A DNA stretch of 61,560 bases from Pseudomonadota bacterium (GCA_021790335.1 JAJYEE010000013.1:1-61560), one strand, 5' to 3'. Shown: positions 1 through 9,481, counted from the stretch's first letter. The notes: generated by a model from the sequence alone, not told the origin. Translations and numbers: made by a program.

Positions 1-1063
1 GCCGCAACTTCACCAATTCCTGGACATACCCGACATGCGTCCCCTGCTCCAATGCCTTGATGCAGAGCGCGGTCATCATCCGCGGCGACCACCACGAAAA
101 ATTCCGGTAACCATGACGGCAGGCGAGCTCAAATCCGAGGTGAAGATCTCCTTCCGCAACACCATCTCCCGGAAACCTGAGCGCACCATAGCTGCGCATA
201 AAGGCGCAAAGACAGGCGAGCTGAATGCTGCCCGATTCACGCGCGACGTCCCGCACCCGGCGCAATAACGGCTTGGCTGCTTCCGGAATCCCGCGATCCA
301 GATGCACTTCCGCCGCCGACAGGCATGCCAGGGCTTCGAAGAGCGGGGCGCCGGCGCTGTTCGCGACGCGCAACGCAGCCTCGGCCTGTTCCAGTGCCAG
401 CGGCAGATCGCCGTCGACCAGTGCGATCTGCGTGGCGAGCTGATGCAGATGGGCCGCTCCCAGCAGTCCCAGCTGCACGGGGTTCCTGCGTACCGCCTCC
501 CAGGCATGATGCAGTCCCTGCCGGTCACCGAGCCCCAGGCAGGCGCTGATCTCCATCATCTGCAGCGCCCTCGACCAAGACTGAGCGGCATGCCGAACAG
601 CGACTGACTGGGCCTTGCGTATTGTCTCGAGGCACTCGGCGTGTGCGCCGAGCGCATCCTGATGCATCGACTGCAGCAACGCCCACTGGACCTGCACCCC
701 GGGCAATGAACTGCCGCCGATGCCCCCGGAACGAAGCCGGTCGATGAGCAGCGCCGTGCGCGCGGGTCGTCCAAAAAAAACATCGTAGCGCAGCAGCCGC
801 CGCGCCAGGATCAGCCGTGCCGGCAGCCGCAGCATATCGAGACTGTCGCGCGCTCGCTCAGCCCATACGGCCAGCTGCGGATGATGCGGAAGACGGAAGA
901 ACAGTGCGCTGAAAACCGCCGCCGCAATGGAGTGCACCGGGCTGCTGATGCTGTCGGCGGGCAGACGGACCGCATCTGCGATGCACGGGGCGAGCATTGC
1001 ACACTCCCCGCGCGCCAGCGCTGCCTCGATCTGTCTGGTTAAATTGCCGGAGTTTCCGTCCAT
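1..1063 (-). CDS. C-terminal half of a MalT/LuxR-like large regulator (partial, runs off the left edge)
   Basis: The minus-strand frame whose codons end at position 2 is open from a stop at 1175–1177 to the window edge. It encodes an all-helical, Ala/Leu-rich region of TPR type. Near the edge it contains WWSPRMM followed by ALEQGTHVGYVQELV, a pattern I associate with the end of the helical part of large MalT-like or SARP-like ATPase regulators, just before the DNA-binding end. The ATG at 1061–1063 is preceded by a TGAGG-like site; GTG codons at 1085 and 1097 are alternatives. The N-terminal NTPase domain (about 300–400 residues in the family) is absent, because the frame closes at 1175. Either the protein is a stand-alone helical fragment or the gene is 5'-truncated. 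The family call is from pattern memory and the C-terminus is outside the window. Confidence 0.55.
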   Translation of the reverse strand, partial: MDGNSGNLTRQIEAALARGECAMLAPCIADAVRLPADSISSPVHSIAAAVFSALFFRLPHHPQLAVWAERARDSLDMLRLPARLILARRLLRYDVFFGRPARTALLIDRLRSGGIGGSSLPGVQVQWALLQSMHQDALGAHAECLETIRKAQSVAVRHAAQSWSRALQMMEISACLGLGDRQGLHHAWEAVRRNPVQLGLLGAAHLHQLATQIALVDGDLPLALEQAEAALRVANSAGAPLFEALACLSAAEVHLDRGIPEAAKPLLRRVRDVARESGSIQLACLCAFMRSYGALRFPGDGVAEGDLHLGFELACRHGYRNFSWWSPRMMTALCIKALEQGTHVGYVQELVKLR

Positions 1064-1456
1064 GGAGGCGGCCTCAATCGCCCGCACCGCGGCGAACACG
1101 ACGTCGGCGCTGCCGGTTCCAAGGCCACAGCCCGACTGACGAGCGCTGCACCACCTCGGACAAGGGTCCGGAATTCACGTTGCTTTGGCCCGTGGACAGG
1201 CGTGCGCCTGCACCCAGCATGTCCATATCGGCCAATTCATTACTATCCATTATTTTTATACCCCCGGCAGCGCCATCCGCTTTAACAATGCGGATACCCC
1301 GGTCCTGCTTGTTGTGCGCTGCGGATCCCCTGGCAATTCTCGCAACAATATATACAGTTTGATTATTTTCTGCACTGGTGGCGAAGTAAAGCCACCCCGC
1401 TTCCTGTTGCATCGGCACGGTTGACGGCTGTTTTCAGCGGAAATACCGCAGAAGTG
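1064..1456. other. Non-coding stretch upstream of the partial regulator
   Basis: No convincing gene was seen. A 114-codon minus-strand reading frame (1074–1418) overlaps the regulator fragment in another frame and has no recognisable domain. The segment is somewhat AT-richer around 1230–1260 and 1350–1380 than its surroundings. If the regulator is a decayed gene, its missing NTPase part is not here. Confidence 0.3.
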
Positions 1457-2071
1457 CTAGTCGGACCACCAGCTCCAGACAATACGGCGCACCCTGTCGT
1501 GTGCATCCAGATCCATATCGATCTGATATGGCTGTATCTCAAATTCGTCCGGTGCGATGCGCGCGGCGTTCTCGACGTCATACCGCACCCGTCTGCGGTC
1601 CTGATAGGTCGGGGGTCCAAGGACCTGCAGAAAGCGCGAGCGCGCCTCGCCCACGCGCAGGCCGTTTCTCAGGATGTAACTCGGGCTGGTGACACTGACC
1701 CCTACCACGATCAGATTCGCCTTCCGGACTCCGTCGTGCTGCGCAGGCACCTGCGACATCGCAAAGGCCAGTCCCGGAAAATACCAGGTTGTCCAGTGAA
1801 TGGCGGTCGACTCGCCCGATCGCCTGCCGCCGTACCGACCGAGGGCGGAGGCGCGCCGCACGGGCTCGCCGAACCGGTCTACCAGCATCCTCTGGCTCAC
1901 CTTGCCGCTCTGGTCGATCAGTCCCGGCAGGCTTGTCTGGAATACATCGTAACCGAACTGGTCAAGACGCTCCTTTTGGTCCGGGGTCGGTGAACACGAT
2001 TCCGCCCCTGCGCGCACGACACATGAAGTAGCAATCAGAAAAACCAGCAAAAATAGACGCACTGCCGACAT
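1457..2071 (-). CDS. Secreted hypothetical protein
   Basis: A 204-residue protein of unknown function. The chosen ATG at 2071 starts a clear signal peptide (MSAVRLFLLVFLIATSC, then an Ala-x-Ala-like region ending near AGAES), and GGAAG lies just upstream. A start 17 codons earlier would bury this signal, so it was rejected. The mature part has one Cys directly after the predicted cleavage region and ends in a Trp-rich tail (IVWSWWSD). There is no domain I recognise. The next gene on the same strand is more than 300 bp upstream, so it is probably transcribed alone. Confidence 0.6.
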   Translation of the reverse strand: MSAVRLFLLVFLIATSCVVRAGAESCSPTPDQKERLDQFGYDVFQTSLPGLIDQSGKVSQRMLVDRFGEPVRRASALGRYGGRRSGESTAIHWTTWYFPGLAFAMSQVPAQHDGVRKANLIVVGVSVTSPSYILRNGLRVGEARSRFLQVLGPPTYQDRRRVRYDVENAARIAPDEFEIQPYQIDMDLDAHDRVRRIVWSWWSD

Positions 2072-2416
2072 ATCTTCCGGAACTCCCGCCTGGGGACTGC
2101 TACGCGCGCGGCCCCAGCCCAACCCGGCGGGGGAGCGCCCGGCGCTTCGACCCTTGTCCTAAGAAAGTATAGTCGACGTCTGGCATGACAACTTCGTGTC
2201 AATGCCGTAGGCCTTTCCGATTCCGCCGGTCGACACCGGACACAAACAGATTGGGACGGGGAGCGGCAGGCTGATGAAGCCGCAAGCCAAGGAGGCCGGT
2301 CTGACCGGCTGGCGGGCATTTAGTCAGGGTCCAACAGAAGCGAATCGCCGGCTGCCGGCACGTCCCGGTGGCACGGGAGGCTTTCGTGCCATCGCCGGGC
2401 GAGCGCCACCGCGCAC
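2072..2416. other. Intergenic region, no gene seen
   Basis: This 345-bp gap lies between the secreted protein and the NYN gene, both on the minus strand. Only short shadow frames were found. It must carry the promoter of the secreted protein and the 3' end of the NYN transcript, but no strong terminator hairpin with a T-run was identified. Confidence 0.3.
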
Positions 2417-3235
2417 TCACTCGTGGGTAAAGCCGGTGATCACCACCCCTCCGGATTTTTCGTCGCGCTCAAGTTGCAGCAGGTGGCGGGTCTCGGCTTC
2501 GTCCAGCAATTTGCTGAAGGTGCGAAACCCGTAATACGACTCACTGAAACCGGGTTTGCGGCGCTTGAGTGCCTGCTTGACCATGGACCCCCACACCTTC
2601 TCTTCACTGCCGCGCTCGCTGAACAGGGCCTCCACCGTCTCGAGAACCAAGTCGAGCGCCTGCTGTTTGCGGTCCTCGTCCTTCTCCCCGGATTTCTTCT
2701 CGGGCGTCGACGGCTTCCTGTCCGCTGCGCGCCGCCGCGCTTTTTTCTTGCTCTCTTCCTCGCGTACCAGGTCGTCATAGAAAATGAACTCGTCGCAGTT
2801 AGCCACGAGCAGATCGGAGGACGATTGCTTGACCCCTACGCCGATAACCACCTTGTTGTTTTCGCGCAGCTTGCTCACGAGCGGGGAAAAGTCGGAATCG
2901 CCGCTGATGATCACGAACGTATCGACGTGGGATTTCGTGTAGCACAGGTCGAGCGCGTCGACTACCATGCGGATATCGGCCGAGTTCTTCCCGGACATGC
3001 GGACATGTGGAATCTCGATGAGTTCGAATGACGCCTCGTGCATCGGCCCCTTGAACTCCTTGTAGCGCTCCCAGTCGCAGTATGCCTTCTTGACGACGAT
3101 GTTGCCCTTGAGCAGCAGGCGCTCCAGAACCTTATCAATGTCGAACCGCGCATACTCCGCGTCGCGCGCGCCGAGCGCGATGTTCTCGAAGTCGCAAAAC
3201 AGCGCCATGTTGCGCGTTTCAGTCTGTCCGGACAC
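2417..3235 (-). CDS. NYN-domain protein with C-terminal OST-HTH/LOTUS domain
   Basis: A 272-residue protein of the LabA/PIN-like NYN family. The NYN nuclease fold covers about residues 10–165: FCDFENIA with Asp15 near the start, a central ADIRMVVDALD motif, and SGDSDF further on. These are the acidic residues of the NYN metal site. A charged Lys/Arg/Glu linker follows (about 170–205), then a C-terminal OST-HTH/LOTUS domain (about 205–265), which in known families binds RNA. The GTG at 3233–3235 is favoured as start because GGAGG lies about four bases upstream; an ATG at 3208 is the alternative. The likely role is RNA binding or cleavage, but the substrate cannot be told. It appears monocistronic. 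Confidence 0.85.
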   Translation of the reverse strand: MSGQTETRNMALFCDFENIALGARDAEYARFDIDKVLERLLLKGNIVVKKAYCDWERYKEFKGPMHEASFELIEIPHVRMSGKNSADIRMVVDALDLCYTKSHVDTFVIISGDSDFSPLVSKLRENNKVVIGVGVKQSSSDLLVANCDEFIFYDDLVREEESKKKARRRAADRKPSTPEKKSGEKDEDRKQQALDLVLETVEALFSERGSEEKVWGSMVKQALKRRKPGFSESYYGFRTFSKLLDEAETRHLLQLERDEKSGGVVITGFTHE

Positions 3236-3318
3236 ACTGCCTCCATTGAAAGATGTTGAATATTACGGCTCAAACCCCGGGCTCACCGTCGCGCACAGAT
3301 TGCCGCGGTCACCGCCGG

Positions 3319-4092
3319 TCAGGAGCGCATCCCGTAGCCACGATCCAGAAGATACAGACTGATCGCGACGAGAACCAGGATGAAGGCTATGATGATGCCA
3401 TAGGACAGGTCGAGATTGATATCCGATATGCCCAGGAACCCATAGCGAAAGGCGTTGATCATGTACAGGATCGGGTTGCCGAGCGAAATACGCCGCCAGA
3501 ACTCCGGAAGCATCTGGATCGAGTAGAAGATCCCGCCCAGGTAGGTAAGCGGAGTCAGCACGAACGTGGGTACGATGGAGATGTCGTCGAAATTACGGGC
3601 GAAGATGCTGTTGATGAAACCGCCCAGCGAGAACAGCACCGCCGTCAGCAGCACCACGGACACGGACACCCAAGGGTTGTACACGTGCAGACGGCTGAAG
3701 AACAGCGACACCAGGGTCACCACTCCTCCCACCACCAGCCCGCGAGCCACTCCGCCGGCGATGAACCCGGACAGGATGATCCAGTTCGGCGTTGGCGACA
3801 CCAGCATTTCCTCGATACTGCGCTGGAACTTGGCGCCGTAGAACGAAGAAACGACGTTCGAATAGGAATTGGTGATGACTGACATCATGATCAGGCCGGG
3901 AACGATGAAGTCCATGTAGCGGACACCTTCCATGGCATGGATCTGACGTCCGATAAGTCCGCCGAATATAATGAAATACAGCGAAGTGGTGATTACCGGG
4001 GGCAGTATGGTCTGGATCCAGATGCGCGAAAAACGGACGACCTCCTTGTAGAAGATCGTACGGAATGCAACCAGTTTCTGGTCCAGCGTCAC
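3319..4092 (-). CDS. yadH: ABC-2 type transporter permease (YadH-like)
   Basis: A 257-residue integral membrane protein with six hydrophobic segments and the ABC-2 permease signature region (MISVIT-like stretch, then YGAKFQRSIEEMLVSPTPNW). It fits the NodJ/YadH group of exporters in length and in the conserved SPTPNW region. It follows the ATPase gene with a 4-bp overlap (4089–4092), so the two are translationally coupled and form one exporter in the inner membrane. The substrate is unknown; relatives export polysaccharide, lipid or drug-like molecules. The permease is the downstream gene of the pair. Confidence 0.9.
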   Translation of the reverse strand: MTLDQKLVAFRTIFYKEVVRFSRIWIQTILPPVITTSLYFIIFGGLIGRQIHAMEGVRYMDFIVPGLIMMSVITNSYSNVVSSFYGAKFQRSIEEMLVSPTPNWIILSGFIAGGVARGLVVGGVVTLVSLFFSRLHVYNPWVSVSVVLLTAVLFSLGGFINSIFARNFDDISIVPTFVLTPLTYLGGIFYSIQMLPEFWRRISLGNPILYMINAFRYGFLGISDINLDLSYGIIIAFILVLVAISLYLLDRGYGMRS

Positions 4093-5039
4093 GCCTGCCG
4101 TCTCCGGCAGGCCCCGCGGTGCTGCCTGCTGCCCTCCACCAGGCTCATGAAAAGCTGTTCGAGGCGGTTGGTCTTGTTCCTCATGCTGAGCACCTCGATG
4201 TTGCGAGCCGACAGGTCGGCAAACAGCTTGTTGATGCCGCTATCGCGCGAAATTTCCACCTCGAGGGTATGGCCATCCAGCATGCGGATATCATGTCCGG
4301 GCAGTGGCGGAAGCTGGGTCAGAGGCATGCGCAGATCGAGAACAAAGGTTTCCGTGTGCAGCTTGGCAAGAAGCTTCTTCATGGTCGTGTTTTCCACAAG
4401 CAGGCCATTGTCGATGATGGCAATGTGGCGGCAAAGGCTCTCGGCTTCTTCCAAATAATGCGTCGTAAGAATGATGGTCGTGCCGGCGGCATTAATCTCA
4501 CGCAGAAACTCCCACATGGAGCGGCGGATCTCTATGTCGACGCCTGCGGTGGGCTCATCCAGGATCAGCAGTCGGGGATCATGAATGAGCGCGCGAGCAA
4601 TCATCATGCGCCGTTTCATACCGCCTGACAGCGTGCGCACAGCATCGTTGCGCCGGTCCCACAGACCGAGCCGGCCGAGATAGTATTCGGCACGCTCAAG
4701 CGCGCGCCGCCTTGCAATGCCGTAATAGCCGGCCTGGTTCGCCAGGATTTGGATGAGCGGCTCGAAAATATTGAGGTTGATCTCCTGCGGAACCAGTCCT
4801 ATGCAGCTCTTCGCCTTGCTGAAGTCGGTGTCGATATCATGTCCGAATACGGACACCTTCCCGCCGGTCTTGGTCACCAGCGACGTGACGATGCCTATCG
4901 TAGTGGACTTTCCGGCGCCGTTTGGCCCCAGCAACGCAAAAAAATCGCCTGGATTCACATCCAGGTCGATGCCTTTCAGCGCAGTGTAGCCGCTCTGGTA
5001 GGTCTTGGTGAGGTTGCGAATGGACAGCGCTGGCGTCAT
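4089..5039 (-). CDS. yadG: ABC transporter ATP-binding protein (YadG-like)
   Basis: A 316-residue cytoplasmic ATPase of the exporter. Walker A is GPNGAGKST (about residue 38), the signature motif is LSGGMKRR, Walker B is LLILDEPTAGVD, and the switch His lies in TTHYLEEA. After the nucleotide-binding domain (to about 215) there is a roughly 100-residue C-terminal extension typical of NatA/YadG/DrrA ATPases, and a basic tail. It is directly followed by the permease with a 4-bp overlap. A shared 5' region of about 190 bp separates it from the divergent EAL gene. Confidence 0.92.
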   Translation of the reverse strand: MTPALSIRNLTKTYQSGYTALKGIDLDVNPGDFFALLGPNGAGKSTTIGIVTSLVTKTGGKVSVFGHDIDTDFSKAKSCIGLVPQEINLNIFEPLIQILANQAGYYGIARRRALERAEYYLGRLGLWDRRNDAVRTLSGGMKRRMMIARALIHDPRLLILDEPTAGVDIEIRRSMWEFLREINAAGTTIILTTHYLEEAESLCRHIAIIDNGLLVENTTMKKLLAKLHTETFVLDLRMPLTQLPPLPGHDIRMLDGHTLEVEISRDSGINKLFADLSARNIEVLSMRNKTNRLEQLFMSLVEGSRQHRGACRRRQA

Positions 5040-5229
5040 TGTACCTGTCAGCTCCGCTGGCGGCTGGCGAGCGCCCGGAAATTTAGAAGCATTGTAGCAC
5101 AGCGGTCGCGCTCCACGCTGGGTGCGCGTGCTAGCACACCGCTCACGCAGGTGTAAAATGGGCTGACCCGCGGTTTAACTTGAAACCGGTGCCCTCCCCA
5201 ACTCGCACCCAAGGTTGTCCTTCATCGGC

Positions 5230-7110
5230 ATGACGATCAGTTCCAGAGCCAAGTCCATTGCCGCCCATCTCGCACCGCTTGCGATGTGGATGGCGGCCGC
5301 GATGCGCTCCGCCACACGTGCCGCGCGCACCACGGTTGCCGCGCTTTCGGCAGGCATCTTCACGGTTCTGGGGGCACTCGGCTTTCGCAGGGTCCCGCGT
5401 CCTGCCGGCCAGGCACAGCAGCGCAGGCTTGCATTGTTCCCGGAACGCAATCCGGATCCGGTACTGGCCCTGTCCGCGGACGGGCAGGTGATTTACTCCA
5501 ATGCCGGCGCCAGGGAAATGCTGAAGGATCTGGGAGGCAAGGAAGACATCCGCGAACTGCTGCCGACGGATGTGCGACAGCGCCTCGAAATCCTGCGCGC
5601 CCTGCCCTCCGCCAGACAGGTCTGGGAGTACCCCAAGGGCAATCACGTACTTGCCTGCAGCATCCACTTTCTCGCTGACCGGGACGAATTTCACGCCTAT
5701 ATCGCCGATATCACCCGTCACAGCCGTGTCGAGGCCCGGCTGTCGCACCAGGCGCACCACGACACCCTGACCGGACTGCCCAACCGCAGGCAGTTCCAGG
5801 AGCGCATCGAGCAGCTACTGGCGACGCGCGCCGGCGGTCGGCACCTGGCGGTGATCCTGATGGATCTGGACCGATTCAACGTCATCACACGCAGTCTTGG
5901 TCACGGCGTTGGTGACGGCCTGCTGCAGGCGGTAACCGCACGCCTTGAGCACCTGCTCGTCGGGGAGCGGGCCGTGAGTGCCGATGCGACACTTTACCGC
6001 TTCGAGGCGGATGTGTTCGCCATTCTCGTTCCCGGATTCACCGAACCCCAGATTCCGCTGCATCTGGCGGAACGGATGCTTGCCGGCATACAGCAGCCGC
6101 TGTATGTGAACACACGCGAATATTTCGTCACTTTCAGTATCGGCGTGAGCATCTATCCGGTCGATGGCGAAGACGGCATCTCGCTGCTGCGCAATGCCGA
6201 CACGGCAATGCAACGGGCCAAGCAGCGTGGCGGAAACAATCTCCAGGCCTATTCCCAGGAGATGAATGCGCGCGCCGCCGAGTCCCTGTCGCTCGAAAAT
6301 TACCTGCGGCATGCCATGGAACACAACGAGCTGCGCCTGCATTTCCAGCCGGAAGTCGATACGCGCAGCGGGCAAATCACCGGCGTCGAAGTCCTGCTGC
6401 GCTGGACGCATCCGGAACGCGGGGTAATCATGCCTTCGGAGTTTATCCCGCTCGCGGAGGAAACCGGCATGATCGTTCCGATCGGGGAATGGACGTTGCG
6501 GGCTGCGTGCGCGCAAAGCAAGGCATGGAGCAGCGCAGGACTTGCGGCGCTGACCATGGCCGTGAACATTTCCGCGCGCCAGTTCCATCAGCAGGATCTT
6601 CCCGGTCTTGTAAGACGCATTCTGGAGGAAACCGGTCTCGATCCGCTAATGCTGGAGCTCGAGATCACTGAAGGCGTGGCCATGCAGGACGTCGAACACA
6701 CGCGCGCCACTCTCAAGCAGCTGAAAGCCATAGGAGTCCGGCTGTCAATCGATGACTTCGGAACCGGATTTTCGTCGCTCAACTATCTGCGTCGTTTCCC
6801 GATAGACCGACTCAAGATCGACCAGTCGTTCGTGCACAACCTCACCACCGACGAGAATGATGCCGCCGTCACCCGCGCTATCATAGGGCTCGCCCACAGC
6901 CTGAGGCTGAAAGTGATCGCAGAGGGAGTAGAAACCCCTGAGCAGCTCGTCCGGCTGCGCCGCGAGGGCTGCGACATGGTGCAGGGCTACTACATGTACC
7001 GGCCGCTCGGCGCATCGGCCCTGGAAGAAGTTCTGCGCGCGAAACCCGCACCATGGATGACACGCACCGATCCGCAGCGGACACCTGCTAACAGGCGCCC
7101 GGGCTCATAG
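5230..7110 (+). CDS. PAS–GGDEF(degenerate)–EAL protein, probable c-di-GMP phosphodiesterase
   Basis: A protein of about 626 residues. One hydrophobic segment near residues 38–55 may anchor it in the membrane. A PAS domain (about 75–165), a GGDEF domain (about 175–345) and an EAL domain (about 355–610) follow. The cyclase signature reads EADVF at about residue 258 instead of GGDEF, so cyclase activity is unlikely. The EAL domain keeps its catalytic set: E-V-L-L-R-W in the EAL position, the ELEITEG Glu, DDFGTGFSS, LKIDQSFV and AEGVET. It should therefore hydrolyse c-di-GMP, with the GGDEF perhaps sensing GTP. A TTG at 5215 is possible, but it sits directly on the AAGG stretch, so the ATG at 5230 was preferred. 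Confidence 0.88.
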   Translation: MTISSRAKSIAAHLAPLAMWMAAAMRSATRAARTTVAALSAGIFTVLGALGFRRVPRPAGQAQQRRLALFPERNPDPVLALSADGQVIYSNAGAREMLKDLGGKEDIRELLPTDVRQRLEILRALPSARQVWEYPKGNHVLACSIHFLADRDEFHAYIADITRHSRVEARLSHQAHHDTLTGLPNRRQFQERIEQLLATRAGGRHLAVILMDLDRFNVITRSLGHGVGDGLLQAVTARLEHLLVGERAVSADATLYRFEADVFAILVPGFTEPQIPLHLAERMLAGIQQPLYVNTREYFVTFSIGVSIYPVDGEDGISLLRNADTAMQRAKQRGGNNLQAYSQEMNARAAESLSLENYLRHAMEHNELRLHFQPEVDTRSGQITGVEVLLRWTHPERGVIMPSEFIPLAEETGMIVPIGEWTLRAACAQSKAWSSAGLAALTMAVNISARQFHQQDLPGLVRRILEETGLDPLMLELEITEGVAMQDVEHTRATLKQLKAIGVRLSIDDFGTGFSSLNYLRRFPIDRLKIDQSFVHNLTTDENDAAVTRAIIGLAHSLRLKVIAEGVETPEQLVRLRREGCDMVQGYYMYRPLGASALEEVLRAKPAPWMTRTDPQRTPANRRPGS

Positions 7111-7536
7111 ATATCGCACACCCGCGGCGGATCCCGTGCGGTTCCTCGGGCTGATGCATCCCAACAGGCCCGCAATGCGCTCCGCTTCCCGGCCCGAATC
7201 ATTCGGCACATCGCATACGTTCCTCGGGCTGCAGCAGCCTGCTGGACAAATCGTCCGGCCGCACGTCGGGCCGGACACGAATGTCGCCCAGAACTGATCA
7301 TCGCCGGAGGTCCCGTGTCCGGTTCACACCCTCCCCGCTCGGATCGACCGTGCGCGGACCGCGGTGATTGCCGCAACGCACGGCCGGCCCGGTACAAGCC
7401 ACGCGGGGCCGGAAATGCCGATTCCGTCGTGAGGAATGGACGAACCGGCCAAATTACACGCCGAATGGCATGGCTGCAGGCTTACCTCTCCGGAGAATCA
7501 ACGGTATAACTAACGATAATCTGAGGATGAAACGAC
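7111..7536. other. Intergenic region, no gene seen
   Basis: This 426-bp gap lies between the EAL gene and the PilZ gene on the same strand. Only short unsupported frames occur. The stretch just before the PilZ gene (about 7500–7530, GGTATAACTAACGATAAT) is AT-rich and may hold its promoter, followed by a TGAGGA ribosome-binding site. Confidence 0.3.
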
Positions 7537-7980
7537 GTGGGACAATCACTTGAACTTCGAATAAGGGACATTCCGGCAACGGGCCGGGCGGACCGTGCAT
7601 GGGCATACTCGGAAGCGTACACCGCCGCGCCAGCACGTTCCGGAATGCCAGCAGCACAGCGGCGAGGTTACCGCACCAGCCTGCGCAAGCAGATACCGTT
7701 CGAGACCCTGGTAAACTGCGGCATGACGTACTCTGTGCCCTGGAACATCATCAACCTCGGACTGGGTGGCGCGCTCGTCGGGATGGAGCACACAACACTG
7801 CAGGTTGGTGCCACCGTAGAGTTCGAGCTTCGCTTCACCCATCGCGGCCGACGCATCGAGCACGTCATACCCGCAAGAATCGTTCGTCTGGAGCCGCGCG
7901 GCGTCGCCCTGCAGTTCGGCGACTACGATGACGCGACCTATACTGACCTGACCAATTTTTTGTACGACATCGAAGGATAA
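7537..7980 (+). CDS. PilZ-domain protein (c-di-GMP receptor candidate)
   Basis: A 147-residue soluble protein. A GTG at 7537 is the start, with TGAGGA upstream. After about 40 loosely structured residues, a PilZ domain covers about residues 42–145: the basic QRRGYRTSLRKQIPF stretch corresponds to the RxxxR switch, although the spacing is not canonical. It is followed by NLGLGGALVGM in the D/NxSxxG position and the beta-barrel strands up to VALQFGDYDD. The D/NxSxxG serine appears as Leu-Gly, so ligand binding is likely but not certain. The neighbouring EAL gene and the later cyclases fit a local c-di-GMP circuit. Confidence 0.8.
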   Translation: MGQSLELRIRDIPATGRADRAWAYSEAYTAAPARSGMPAAQRRGYRTSLRKQIPFETLVNCGMTYSVPWNIINLGLGGALVGMEHTTLQVGATVEFELRFTHRGRRIEHVIPARIVRLEPRGVALQFGDYDDATYTDLTNFLYDIEG

Positions 7981-8217
7981 CCGGCCTTCCCGGCACGCCG
8001 CCGGCACGCTCAATACGCATCCAGACGGCGCTGCACACCGCAATGACGCAGCGCGCTTTCACGGGTCATCGGAACTTCGCTACCTTGTGTCCGGTACAAC
8101 TTGAACCCGTATCGGGCATCGACCAGACTCAGCTGGTGAAAGCTCCGCTGTGCGCGGCGCGATTGACGCGATGGGTCCTGTGGCGGACCCCATGCACTCG
8201 GATGCTGGAGGTGGTTT

Positions 8218-8391
8218 ATGTTTATGTTCATGTTCAAACTCGGTCTGTGGGTTAGCATTCCGGCCGCATTGGCGCTTATCGCAAGACCGGATGTCGGATC
8301 GTTCGCCGACTTCTGTTACTTCTTCGTCCTGTCCGTCCTGGCGCTGCTGGTCGCAATCCTGCCACACTTGGACCGGCGCACCAAGACCTGA
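8218..8391 (+). CDS. Small membrane protein, 57 residues
   Basis: The frame starts with ATG at 8218 behind an excellent Shine-Dalgarno sequence (GGAGG, six bases upstream) and ends with TGA at 8389–8391. The product begins Met-Phe-Met-Phe-Met-Phe-Lys, then has two hydrophobic segments (about residues 8–22 and 32–49) joined by a short polar loop (ARPDVGSFAD), and ends in a basic tail (DRRTKT). This is the layout of a two-pass inner-membrane miniprotein. I know no family for it. Alternative in-frame ATGs at codons 3 and 5 are possible but lie too far from or too close to the ribosome-binding site. Confidence 0.6.
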   Translation: MFMFMFKLGLWVSIPAALALIARPDVGSFADFCYFFVLSVLALLVAILPHLDRRTKT

Positions 8392-8697
8392 GACAAACTT
8401 CCGGTTTCTTCCGGCTTTAAGTCCGGACCTCGGCAAGATCATCCGCCCGGGCCTGCTGTCGTGTGCAAACGCGCCAGCACCCCGAGCCACTTCGACCCGC
8501 GTACGCCGAAACCAATGGCGATCGAACTCGCCACCCCAAGAACTTCCGCAATCAGGGGTTGGCGCGAGATGCACGGAATCAGGAAGTTGCGGGCCCGATA
8601 TGGGGACCCCCAGTTAGAGCGGCAGGACGACGGGGTGGCTAATACGGGCTTACGGCGCCGTCATGGCGAACACTGAAGGAACCGGATTCTGCCGCGG
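8392..8697. other. Intergenic region between convergent genes
   Basis: This 306-bp gap lies between the small membrane protein (plus) and the lipoprotein gene (minus). Small plus-strand frames exist but show no ribosome-binding site or domain. Short CCGG inverted repeats occur near 8401–8430, without a clear T-run. Confidence 0.25.
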
Positions 8698-9357
8698 TTA
8701 CGGCAATTTGGCGATCAAACGGCGCGCTGCATCCTCAACGACCTTCCGGAAAGTCACCGGCTTTTCCCGGTCGGTGTCATAGGCGTAGTTCAGCTCCTCG
8801 GCGCCCTCCCAGGCGATGGTGCCATCCTTGCTGTCCCAGATCTGGAGAAACAACCGGACGTTGGCGTGCAGAGTCTGAAACAGCCGAACCCCGAGCGCGC
8901 TAAAACGCTCGTTGGAGCCCTGGCTGAATCCGGCTAGCTTGAGCTGTGCCAGATATCGCGCCCCTATGACATGCCCGATCTGCTGCAACGTAGAACGGTC
9001 GAAGATGCCCGTATCCTGGTAATCCTGATACATTTTCTTGTATTGGGTAGCGAGACCAGCACGGTTGATGTCACTCAACGTCTGCGCAAGGATCACCACC
9101 CGGTACTGGGGCCGTTCTTTCATGAGCACATCGCCGAAGGCCATTGCCAGCGCCTGCTTGTCCTGTTCGTGCCCGGTGGCGGTCGACGGCGTGATGAACG
9201 CAATGCCGCCTCTGCGGATATCACCGGCTTTGAGAGAAATCGAGCTGTGGAGTTCGGATGAGTGCACCTGATCGGTCGAACAGGCGCTGACCAGGCTGAG
9301 CGCTGCCAACAATGCGATTACCATCGCGCTGCCTATAAATTTCCATCGTCCATGCAT
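8698..9357 (-). CDS. Putative lipoprotein of unknown function
   Basis: A 219-residue protein with a lipoprotein signal: a basic start (MHGRWK), a hydrophobic core, and the lipobox LVSAC around residue 25–29. The ATG at 9355–9357 was chosen over an in-frame GTG three codons earlier because AAGG lies eight bases upstream of the ATG. The mature protein has a mixed alpha/beta character with an ITPSTATGHEQDKQAL stretch and a central region that recalls envelope proteins which combine a parameter (GARYLAQLKL) with a WDSKDGTIAWEG strand. It is probably anchored in the outer or inner membrane facing the periplasm. No specific role can be given. Confidence 0.65.
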   Translation of the reverse strand: MHGRWKFIGSAMVIALLAALSLVSACSTDQVHSSELHSSISLKAGDIRRGGIAFITPSTATGHEQDKQALAMAFGDVLMKERPQYRVVILAQTLSDINRAGLATQYKKMYQDYQDTGIFDRSTLQQIGHVIGARYLAQLKLAGFSQGSNERFSALGVRLFQTLHANVRLFLQIWDSKDGTIAWEGAEELNYAYDTDREKPVTFRKVVEDAARRLIAKLP

Positions 9358-9481
9358 TTGACACACCTTCGCCCGGCCGGGGATTATGGTATCTGAACGA
9401 ATTATAGCCTAATCGTCCGGAACACTTCCTCTCGGAAATCGGGCAGGGACGGGAACATGGTAACGGGGCCGCTACAGCGGC

